Shown here piece by piece: positions 16,440-23,157 of a DNA stretch of 39,044 bases. This DNA comes from Planctomyces sp. SH-PL62 (lineage in GTDB: Bacteria; Planctomycetota; Planctomycetia; Planctomycetales; Planctomycetaceae). The translations under genes were made by a program, and so were the position numbers. Below the pieces are notes generated by a model that saw only the letters and a list, made by a program, of their open reading frames with translations, was not told where the DNA came from and ran no database searches. The DNA lies in the NCBI GenBank assembly GCA_945893075.1, contig CAMDDX010000024.1:1-39044 (forward strand), given 5' to 3'. Every line of letters begins with the position of its first letter. The stretch's first letter is position 1.

Positions 16440-16702
16440 GAATGCTCCTGATCCACTTCCAAAGCCGAAGGCCATCCAAGCCATCCGCCAACACGAAGCT
16501 GGACAACTCACCTTTAACCCATTGAGCGCCTTGGATGAAGACAACGGTTGAGCTTTCCGAGCAAGTCCGGAACTTCGTACGATCGCTGGCCCCAGAGCCG
16601 CGCCGGTCGTTGCCGTTGAAACTCATGACCGCGCAGTCTCCGTGGCTACGAACTTTGCTCCGGTCGATATTCGCGGACGCGGTCACGTTGCACGATCCAT
16701 AG
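16440..16702 (+). pseudogene. Remnant of a RelE/ParE-type toxin-antitoxin locus
   Basis: After ybaK a frame reads LPKPKAIQAIRQHEAGQLTF, NPLSALDEDNG and stops. A second frame starts at 16535 inside that end and reads MKTTVELSEQVRNFVRSLAP, EPRRSLPLKL, then loses similarity and ends at 16702. The second resembles the first ~30 residues of RelE/ParE-like toxins (VxxSxxVRxFVRSLxPEPRR). The overlap of the two frames by about 17 bases is typical of toxin-antitoxin pairs. The tail runs into the convergent DUF5615 gene (ending at 16646), so the toxin is truncated. Decayed locus, moderate to low certainty. Confidence 0.4.
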
Positions 16703-17017
16703 CTTGCCTCGAAGATCGCTATTGTTCAGCGCGGCGATCAAGACTCGGCAGGCGGCCCAGAGATCTTCCGGGATGATTCTCGCGGGGAGTCGCAGTACGG
16801 CGATACCAGAGAATCTGTCTGGTTCGAAAACCAACGGATTGCTGAAGTCCATGTCGAGTGTGACTAAAGCACGCTCCTCCAAATGGCAGATCGTCAACAA
16901 ATCGCAGTCGGGAGTGCTGGTTAGGTTTTGCTCAACGACGGTCGCCACGTCATGCCCGGCGGCCCGAAACAGAGTTGCTCCGCGATTTCCCAGATTTTCA
17001 TCGAGCTTCAACTTCAT
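16646..17017 (-). CDS. DUF5615 PIN-like protein (toxin component)
   Basis: 123 residues from the ATG at 17017. MKLKLDENLG (Asp6, Glu7, Asn8), LFRAAGHDVATVVEQNL, DLLTICHLEERALVTLDMDF and ALNNSDLRGKLWIVQRDRVR follow the DUF5615 pattern (a PIN-like nuclease fold with acidic DEN and LDxDF motifs). The ATG overlaps the stop of the DUF433 gene by four bases (ATGA), so translation is coupled. DUF433-DUF5615 pairs behave as toxin-antitoxin modules in many bacteria, with DUF5615 the presumed RNase. All the acidic positions seen in the family are present. Confidence 0.82.
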   Translation of the reverse strand: MKLKLDENLGNRGATLFRAAGHDVATVVEQNLTSTPDCDLLTICHLEERALVTLDMDFSNPLVFEPDRFSGIAVLRLPARIIPEDLWAACRVLIAALNNSDLRGKLWIVQRDRVREYRPEQSS

Positions 17018-17262
17018 CCGGCCGCTCCCACCGGCAGTTCGATGTACCGTTCGCGCGACATCTCGGCCCCATAAGCGATGCACGCCAGGACGTCCGCTGT
17101 CTCCAGTCCGGGATAGTCTTCCAGGATCGCCTCCACGGTTTCGCCGCTCGCCAGCAGGTCCAGAATCAGCGACACCCACAGGCGATGGCCACGAATGCAC
17201 GGCTTGCCGAAGCAAATGTTCGGATCAATCGAAATGCGGCTCAGCAGATCTTCGCGATTCAT
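17014..17262 (-). CDS. DUF433 protein (antitoxin component)
   Basis: 82 residues from the ATG at 17262, chosen because GGGGAGG lies about eight bases upstream and the longer frame lacks one. It shows the DUF433 signature: ISIDPNICFGKPCIRGHRLW, VSLILDLLASGETVEAILED, YPGLETADVLACIAYGAEMS. DUF433 domains are small winged-helix-like proteins that bind DNA and neutralise DUF5615 partners. It is the first gene of the pair and probably represses its own promoter in the ~120-bp gap to 17384. Confidence 0.85.
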   Translation of the reverse strand: MNREDLLSRISIDPNICFGKPCIRGHRLWVSLILDLLASGETVEAILEDYPGLETADVLACIAYGAEMSRERYIELPVGAAG

Positions 17263-17383
17263 GGCAACTTCCTCCCCAAATGTTTGACGGCACGAACACT
17301 GTAGCGACCTTCCGTGAGCGGGCAAAAGTGAGATTCAAAGGTCAGCGCGAGCCGATTCAATTCCACTTCGGGCACAGCTTGCC

Positions 17384-18448
17384 TCATTGGCAATCTGTAC
17401 GCCTCGCGGCGTTCGGTGTTGCCGGGAAACCGAATTGACTGCGAAGAAACTCAAGAGTCGGTCCGTGTCGTAGCTTGCAGACTACGTTCTGGTTCGCAAA
17501 TGCGCCAGCAAATGTCTTGCCTTCGCCAACAGGAACCGTCTTCAGCCAGTCAACTCCTACGACACGCTCTCCGTGATCGTCCGCCTTGCCACGGATGTCC
17601 GGAGCAATCGCCGCCAGCGAGCGACCGTCTGTGAGTTTGAACTCGTCCGCGGGAACCGACTCGGAACGGACGGTGCCAATGCCGAGGTAGCCGGCCTTTT
17701 TCTGATAGGCAACCAACGTGTCGCCAACTTTCAGATGGCGAAGCGGCCCGTAGTATTTGGGTGCGCCGCCTGCGGTAATGAATCCGTATTGCCGACGAAT
17801 CTCCCAATCGCGATCAGCCGTATGATTCACATACCAAATGCCAGACCACGGCGCTCGCTCTTTGCACACCGCGCGCTCTTGCGTCTCAACGGGATCGGCA
17901 AGCCATGCGCGGACTAGCATTTCTTGGCCAGCCACCTTGTATACCGAAAAGAAGACCGCGTTGATGTCGATGTCGTGCTCGTCTTGCAGGTAGCGAATGA
18001 TTCTTTCCGATGAATCGTCCAACTCAGCCGCGACGATAATCATGCGATGCGACTTGCAAGCCCCTTCCGGGAGGTCAAATTCGAACTTCTCGCGAAACGC
18101 GTCAGCCAACGATTTGCCCGTACGCCGTTGAATGATCTCGTCAATTTCTCTGGGGGATCGCTCCCGAATCCACGAAGCATAATCCAGCACTTGGGCCACG
18201 ACTTCGCGCGGAGTGCGATCACGCTTCAGTTCGGCGATCACAAGTTGACCGTCGGCGTCCATCGCCAATATGTCGAGCCGACCGCCGATCGTCCTCGTTT
18301 CGCGGTCGATGAGCAGCAGCTCTTCGCCCAGCAGCGACAGGTCAGCGGCGATCCAATCTTGGAGCCGCTTTTCATAATCAAGTACGACGCGATCCTGTTC
18401 GACAAGATTGTCGCCATCGACAAACCAAACGGATGTGTTGAAAGCCAT
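17384..18448 (-). CDS. PD-(D/E)XK nuclease (NucS/DUF91-like) fused to an EVE/PUA-like domain
   Basis: The start at 18448 (MAFNTSVWFVDGDNLV) is preferred; an ATG at 18523 would add 25 unremarkable residues. Residues ~5-200 form a nuclease domain: YEKRLQDWIAADLSLLGEEL, then GRLDILAMDADGQLVIAELK with Asp59, Glu73 and Lys75 as the PD-(D/E)XK triad, then REVVAQVLDYASWI with the following Gln. The layout is that of NucS/DUF91-type endonucleases. Residues ~205-354 start at WSGIWYVNHTADRDWE and include YYGPLRHLKVGDTLVAYQKK, AGYLGIGTV and VGVDWLKTVPVGEGKTFAG, resembling EVE/PUA-like domains that read modified bases. The fusion suggests a single-protein, modification-dependent restriction nuclease. The metal-binding residues are intact. 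The EVE assignment is by eye. It adjoins a toxin-antitoxin pair. Confidence 0.68.
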   Translation of the reverse strand: MAFNTSVWFVDGDNLVEQDRVVLDYEKRLQDWIAADLSLLGEELLLIDRETRTIGGRLDILAMDADGQLVIAELKRDRTPREVVAQVLDYASWIRERSPREIDEIIQRRTGKSLADAFREKFEFDLPEGACKSHRMIIVAAELDDSSERIIRYLQDEHDIDINAVFFSVYKVAGQEMLVRAWLADPVETQERAVCKERAPWSGIWYVNHTADRDWEIRRQYGFITAGGAPKYYGPLRHLKVGDTLVAYQKKAGYLGIGTVRSESVPADEFKLTDGRSLAAIAPDIRGKADDHGERVVGVDWLKTVPVGEGKTFAGAFANQNVVCKLRHGPTLEFLRSQFGFPATPNAARRTDCQ

Positions 18449-18680
18449 TTCAATTTCGCCAGCTAAGAGATCGGTATCACGGCATTCTGAAAATGTAGCT
18501 TCGGATAACGCACGATATCCCACACGTTTCGATTCACAACCTCGTTCGCCTTCAATTCACGGCGTTCACCAACTCACTTTCAGCGCATCGCATTTCGCGA
18601 TATGACCACACCATCTTGCGGTCGGAGACCGGCCATAACACTGCGAGTTCCTCAGCACGGTCATCCTGATTGGAGTTGCC
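18449..18680. other. Gene-free spacer between divergent genes
   Basis: The 230-bp gap separates the minus-strand nuclease gene from the plus-strand hydrolase, so it must hold both promoters. I see no repeat, RNA gene or strong consensus promoter in it. Confidence 0.4.
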
Positions 18681-19952
18681 ATGTCGGACCAACCACCTGA
18701 TCGTCGCGAGTTCATGGCGAGCGTCGGCTTGCTGCCGCTGCTTGGCTCAGCCGGTCTGGCTGTTGGTGGGGACGAATCGAAGTTGATTCCCGATCCCGCT
18801 CGCGCCTTGCAGCCCTCGACGGCTGATTTGGGGACGAACTTCGTGGCGGTCGAGCAGATTGCGGCGACGTGTCAGCCGTCGGTGTTTCCGATTGGAAAAC
18901 AGATTGAATTCAATGAAACCTTCCGCGCGGCGGCTCGCGCGAAGGTTCGGGAAGTCTTGAGCTACGAACCACCTCGCGTGGACTTCCAACCGGAGTTCGT
19001 AGAGCGTGTGGACTGCGGCGACTTCTGGCGCGAGCGAGTGCTGATCTCGACGACGCCGTGGTTTCGCATCCCGGCGTATGTGCTGATCCCGAAAGATTTG
19101 AAGAAGCCCGCGCCGGCGATCGTCGATTTGCACTCGCACGGCGGGATGTTTCTGTTCGGCAAGGAGAAGGTCATCGACTTTGGAACGAACCATCCGGCGA
19201 TGACCAAGTACCACCAGCAGAACTACGACGGCCGCCCCACCGCCACGGCGCTCGTGAGACGCGGCTATGTCGTGATCTCGATCGACGCCTTCATGTTCGG
19301 CGAGCGTCGCGTGCTGCTCGATGAGGATTTGAAGTTCGGCTGGGATCGCTCGAAGTATTCGCTCGACGATGTGCAGCAGCTCAACCAAAAGTGCCGGGCC
19401 AAGGAAGCGACGATCGCCAAGAGCCTCGTGCTCGCCGGCGCGACGTGGCCGGGAGTCGTCAACTTTGATGATCGCCGAGTCGTCGAATACCTCACGACTC
19501 GGTCCGAGGTGGATGCCCAGCGGATCGGTTGCGTCGGCGTCTCGATGGGCGGCTATCGGTCGGCGTATCTGGCGGCGATGGACGAGCGGATCAAAGCGGC
19601 GTGCGTCGTGGGCTTCATGTCGTCGATGCGACCGATGTTGAAGTCGCACGTCGACACACATTCGTGGATTCACTTTCTGCCGGGGTTGCATCGGCTGATG
19701 GACCTGCCCGAACTCGTGTCGCTCACCGCGCCGCGAGCGTTGTTCGTCCAACAGTGCTCGCAAGACCGACTCTTTCCGCTGTCCGGCATGCAGTCATCCG
19801 TCAAACGCATCGCCGAGCTTTATCAAGCGGCCGATTGTCCCGATCAGTTCGTCGGCCGGTTCTACGACGAACCTCACCGCTGGACGATCGCCATGCAGGA
19901 CGAAGCTTTCTCGTGGCTGGACGAAAAGCTGAGCCATCGCCGATCGAGTTAG
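18681..19952 (+). CDS. Tat-exported alpha/beta hydrolase
   Basis: 423 residues. GGAG lies six bases before the ATG. The N-terminus has a Tat-type motif (DRREFMASVGLLPLLGSAGL). A linker and helical region lead to the hydrolase fold: FRIPAYVLIPKDLKKPAPAI, VDLHSHGGMFLFGKEK, ALVRRGYVVISIDAFMFGER, the nucleophile elbow GVSMGG (Ser288), AYLAAMDERIKAACVVGFMS, LTAPRALFVQQCSQDRLFPL (likely catalytic Asp) and DEPHRWTIAMQDEAFSWL with the likely catalytic His. It matches the planctomycete Abhydrolase_7/acetyl-xylan-esterase-like group and has the same layout as 13834-14916. It would work in the periplasm on an unknown ester. Confidence 0.82.
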   Translation: MSDQPPDRREFMASVGLLPLLGSAGLAVGGDESKLIPDPARALQPSTADLGTNFVAVEQIAATCQPSVFPIGKQIEFNETFRAAARAKVREVLSYEPPRVDFQPEFVERVDCGDFWRERVLISTTPWFRIPAYVLIPKDLKKPAPAIVDLHSHGGMFLFGKEKVIDFGTNHPAMTKYHQQNYDGRPTATALVRRGYVVISIDAFMFGERRVLLDEDLKFGWDRSKYSLDDVQQLNQKCRAKEATIAKSLVLAGATWPGVVNFDDRRVVEYLTTRSEVDAQRIGCVGVSMGGYRSAYLAAMDERIKAACVVGFMSSMRPMLKSHVDTHSWIHFLPGLHRLMDLPELVSLTAPRALFVQQCSQDRLFPLSGMQSSVKRIAELYQAADCPDQFVGRFYDEPHRWTIAMQDEAFSWLDEKLSHRRSS

Positions 19953-19983
19953 TTCGGCAACCGCATTGCCTCAAAGCAGCACC

Positions 19984-20175
19984 TCACCGAGTCCCCGGCA
20001 GCTTGAGCGTGTTGGGTGTGTGATTCTCCGGGACTGCGAGATTGGCGAGCGTCGCTTTGAGGCGGCCTTCTTCGTCGGCGTTGACTGGCAGCGCCTCAAC
20101 GTGGAACGCGGGGAGGAGTTTGTCCCAGACGACGTTGAGTTCGGCCTGCATGTCTTTCGTGTCCGTGCCGCGCGT
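19984..20175 (-). pseudogene. Serine hydrolase (beta-lactamase-like) C-terminal remnant
   Basis: In the frame right after the stop of the metzincin gene the translation reads TRGTDTKDMQAELNVVWDKL, LPAFHVEALPVNADEEGRLK, ATLANLAVPENHTPNTLKLP and stops at 19984. This resembles the C-terminal tail of planctomycete serine hydrolases (beta-lactamase family), where VWxxLLPAM..LPxDxxxxxxLKxxLAxL is usual. No start or catalytic region is present. It is a remnant lying in frame with, but separated by TAA from, the upstream gene. Confidence 0.5.
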
Positions 20176-21945
20176 TTAGCGCAGCTTGCGGCCTTCACCG
20201 CTCAGCGGCACGAGTGTCACGCGAGAGAAGCGATAGCGGCAGTCATAGGCTCCCAGGAACAACGCCGAGTCCGTGGGGGTCTTCCAATAATCCGAAAGGC
20301 TGAGCCGCTTCGAGTCTCCCTGCCAGCGGATCAACTCGTGGCCGTCGCACGTCACGGTGACGGAGCCCTTTCGCACCGTGCAGACGATCTGCGACGGGCG
20401 ACCTTTGACCAACACGTCGCGTCGCACGGTGGTCGCGTTTCCGACGTTCTTGCCGTCGATGTTTTCCAAGGCGCTTGCGGGCGGTCCGTCTCCGGTGGGG
20501 TAGCTCACCAAGACGACGAAACGCTGGCCACCAGAGCGTTGACACAAGAGCAAACCATTCGGCTCATCCAACGGTTCGGCGATCACAGTCAGTTCGTATT
20601 CGTCGGGTGGCTGATACGGCAATTCGAGACGCGCTCCATATTGCTTCGGCGCGAGCAGATGCGTGCCATCCTTTTGCCATTCGCCGGAGACTTGGTCTTT
20701 CGCGACATCGACCAACGCCAGCAAGTCGATCGCGTCTTGTGGGCGAGTCGGTTTTTCGGCGGGTTGCTCGGTGATTCGCCGGGCATCGGATGAGGTTGCA
20801 CCGGCTGGCGGAGTTGGTCCGACATCGGGCTTCTCACGCACTTGGAAGTAGCCCCACAATTCCACATCGCGGCCGTCGTCGAGCGTCACGTCCAACCGAT
20901 AGCTCACCGGCGTCGCGCGATCGAAGCGACCGATGTCGATCTTTTCGGGACGTGATTCACCGGACTTTGTGGGCGCTGTGACCTCCCACCAAGGGCCGAA
21001 CAAATCCGTCTGCACGCGGACTCGGCACGACTTCACACGGGACTGATCCGGCCACGTCAACTTGAGCGATACCGGCTCGTTCGGCTGCGGCACCTTCGGC
21101 TCCGGCAACGCGGTGAACGTTGAGAACAAATCCGACTTCCGATCGAACGGCTGCTCCGGCGGCTTCCAGCCGAGCCGCTTCTTTTGAGCCTCGTCCAACC
21201 ACGATTCACTGATCCAACCGTGATACTGACCGAGGCTCATCACCGAATTGTTCCCCGGTTCGGGATGCGGCAGGCCGACCGTGTGACCACAGCCTTCGTG
21301 ATACACCACGCAATCGGTGCCGCTGTACGGCACGCGCCAGCCATCCGCACTGACCAGTCCCCAGCCGACGCCACGATCCGTCAAGTAGGTGGCTCGTGCC
21401 CCGCCGGATTCCGCTCCGGGAAAATGCCGCCCGTTGGAGTAGTTGCCCTCGAACTTCCAACCACCCTCGCCGGCCGGCTTCACTCGGAAGAAATCGTCCA
21501 GCGGACGCCAATTGATCTCGCTGAGCACCAGCAAAATCGGAAACGCGGTTCGTTTGCCGCGTCCGAATCGCAGCGACTCATCCACTTCGCCGAGCGTCTG
21601 AAAGAAAATGAAGTTCGCATCGCCGCCGCGGAGTTGTTCCGTCGATCTCCCCGACCGAAACGGCTCTGGTTGCATCGCGGCTTTCATCACCGATTGACCT
21701 TGAAACTCACGCTCGTGAAATCGCTCAATGCGGCGGCAGAAGTAGCCGACTCGCTCTTTCCAATCCGGCAAAGGCTCGCGATCGCGCGGCACGAAATAAA
21801 CGACCGTGACTTCGATCTTTTCAATCGAGTGCTTCCCATCCCAAGTCTTCACCTCCGCCAGCAACGGCCCGCCAGGAGCGACAATGACGGCCAACAGCCA
21901 GACCGTGGCAAGCCGCCAACACTTTCGAAGATATGTGATGTGCAT
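20176..21945 (-). CDS. Secreted metzincin-type zinc metalloprotease with C-terminal LamG/DUF1583-like domain
   Basis: 589 residues from the ATG at 21945 (MHITYLRKCW; GAAGG lies upstream). A signal sequence ends near GGPLLAE. Residues ~20-265 include KIEVTVVYFVPRDREPLPDW, then the zinc motif HEGCGHTVGLPH (first His about residue 216) and a likely Met-turn in NNSVMSLGQYHGW, so the active site is intact. The middle (~270-390) is an Ig-like beta region rich in charged linkers (SRVKSCRVRVQTDLFGPWWE). The C-terminal ~150 residues form a beta-sandwich (YELTVIAEPLDEPNGLLLCQ, GHELIRWQGDSKRLSLSDYW, LGAYDCRYRFSRVTLVPLSG) like the LamG/DUF1583-type domains of planctomycete secreted proteins. It likely cuts extracellular proteins, with the sandwich as a binding module. 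Confidence 0.78.
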   Translation of the reverse strand: MHITYLRKCWRLATVWLLAVIVAPGGPLLAEVKTWDGKHSIEKIEVTVVYFVPRDREPLPDWKERVGYFCRRIERFHEREFQGQSVMKAAMQPEPFRSGRSTEQLRGGDANFIFFQTLGEVDESLRFGRGKRTAFPILLVLSEINWRPLDDFFRVKPAGEGGWKFEGNYSNGRHFPGAESGGARATYLTDRGVGWGLVSADGWRVPYSGTDCVVYHEGCGHTVGLPHPEPGNNSVMSLGQYHGWISESWLDEAQKKRLGWKPPEQPFDRKSDLFSTFTALPEPKVPQPNEPVSLKLTWPDQSRVKSCRVRVQTDLFGPWWEVTAPTKSGESRPEKIDIGRFDRATPVSYRLDVTLDDGRDVELWGYFQVREKPDVGPTPPAGATSSDARRITEQPAEKPTRPQDAIDLLALVDVAKDQVSGEWQKDGTHLLAPKQYGARLELPYQPPDEYELTVIAEPLDEPNGLLLCQRSGGQRFVVLVSYPTGDGPPASALENIDGKNVGNATTVRRDVLVKGRPSQIVCTVRKGSVTVTCDGHELIRWQGDSKRLSLSDYWKTPTDSALFLGAYDCRYRFSRVTLVPLSGEGRKLR

Positions 21946-22109
21946 GAAGCGCCTTCGTTGGTTTCGCGACCTCGGCAGTCTCCACCTTGCGGACTCCGTG
22001 GCCAAATTCTTTCAAGCGACGACGAGCCTGAGAAGCTCCAAGGCTCACGAACAATTTGGCATTCTTGGGATCAGCCATGCTGTGCCACCGCAAGCTGACC
22101 ATGTCGAGA

Positions 22110-22709
22110 TTACGGTTGATGATCCGAACCGACAGCTTTGAGCATCGCTGCCGCCGAGCCTCTCGCAAACTTTTTCTGAAAGCAGCGGACCAACGGATAG
22201 GCGAGCTTGGTGACGAAGTAATTCGGTCGCGAGAAAGCCAGGATGTCGTACCACACGCCGTCGTCTACACGATCCCATTCAATCAAGAATCGCTCTTCAC
22301 CACTTTCCGCATGACCGGGCAAGGTGCCGTAGGCGAATCCAAATCTGGTGATTGGTCCGACCTCATCAACGACATAGACGATCCGGCAGGCGTTGAGCCA
22401 CCAAAGTCCGAAGACACGGCCCAGCACGGCCACGACCTCGCCTGATTCAATCGGTGTCGTATTTGGTGATGCTGCGACCCAGCCGAGATGAAAATGCTCC
22501 CAACGCCGCAGAGCAGACTTCGCGGCCTCAAAGGCTTCTTCGCCGTTCCCCAATTTGATGCGGGTGTGATCCACAACGTAGCCGGCCGGTGGAACCTTGG
22601 CCGTTGCGCCGACTGCCGAATAAGTGAAGTCCAGCGTTGCCTGTTCTTGTCGGAATTGGCGAATGGATTCGGCAACGGGCTTTCGGAAGGACAATCGTTT
22701 CATCAGCAT
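22110..22709 (-). CDS. DUF1990 family protein
   Basis: 199 residues; an ATG two codons later (22703) is an equally good start. FRKPVAESIRQFRQEQATLD, FTYSAVGATAKVPPAGYVVD, HTRIKLGNGEEAFEAAKSAL, RRWEHFHLGWV, then GFAYGTLPGHAESGEERFLI and DGVWYDILAFSRPNYFVTKL, PLVRCFQKKFA follow the DUF1990 family throughout. Members are single-domain ~180-200 residue proteins related to the START/SRPBCC-like fold, thought to bind a small hydrophobic ligand. The function is unknown. The gene has its own promoter region, with no near partner. Confidence 0.85.
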   Translation of the reverse strand: MLMKRLSFRKPVAESIRQFRQEQATLDFTYSAVGATAKVPPAGYVVDHTRIKLGNGEEAFEAAKSALRRWEHFHLGWVAASPNTTPIESGEVVAVLGRVFGLWWLNACRIVYVVDEVGPITRFGFAYGTLPGHAESGEERFLIEWDRVDDGVWYDILAFSRPNYFVTKLAYPLVRCFQKKFARGSAAAMLKAVGSDHQP

Positions 22710-22784
22710 TCAGGCCGTTGATTTGGTTGCGGACGACGATTCGCCGTTTCTGTGTCATCTCGTGACACGAGCTTCGGAGATGAG

Positions 22785-22982
22785 ATGACCACCACAACTG
22801 TCCGCAGTCGGATTCAAATTCGGTATTGCTACCGACCGCTGATTCTCGCCGCCACGGCGATGATGCTACTGGGCGTCTTCTGGTTCGCTTCACGTTACCC
22901 GCAGTTGTTCCGCAAAGCAGAGCATCTGGGGCAAGCCTTGCCAAGCATGGCTTTCAGCAGCCAATTGATCGTGGTTGCGGAG
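22785..22982 (+). pseudogene. Permease (DUF318/ArsP-like), N-terminal remnant
   Basis: From the ATG at 22785 the frame reads 66 residues including RYCYRPLILAATAMMLLGVF, WFASRYPQLFRKAEHLGQAL and PSMAFSSQLIVVAEN. This resembles the N-terminus of planctomycete predicted permeases, with one membrane helix followed by SRYPxLxxKAxHxGxALPSM. After VVAEN similarity ends abruptly and the frame closes at 23042 in unrelated sequence. Family membership is by eye. The gene is truncated: its other membrane segments are missing. Confidence 0.55.
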
Positions 22983-23079
22983 AATGTCCCTGATGTGCCC
23001 CCGGTTTCAGTACCATGTGTTATGAGAGTTTGGTGGGTTTGAGTTTGTGGTTCTGTGGTTTGGATGGGCGACGTGTGTA

Positions 23080-23130
23080 GGTCGTGACGAAGCGCAGGCG
23101 AGACATCCGAGCCGGAGCGGAGTCACGACC
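23080..23130. repeat. Imperfect hairpin upstream of the DUF1549/DUF1553 gene
   Basis: GGTCGTGAC at 23080-23088 pairs with GTCACGACC at 23122-23130 across a 33-base loop that contains GAAGCGCAGGCG. It lies 28 bp before the start codon and could act as a leader structure or be part of a dispersed repeat. Function unknown. Confidence 0.4.
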
Positions 23131-23157
23131 GACAGCACTCACAAACGAGGCGGAAAC

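Noticed and set aside
20176..20178. Programmed stop-codon readthrough joining the metzincin to the following segment
   Set aside because: The metzincin ends at a natural family boundary, and the following segment resembles the tail of an unrelated enzyme; a remnant explains it better.
21821..22168. 115-codon frame between the metzincin and DUF1990 genes
   Set aside because: It overlaps the metzincin start and shows no recognisable family. A short protein from 22078 (MADPKNAKLFVSLGASQARR) is conceivable but cannot be supported.
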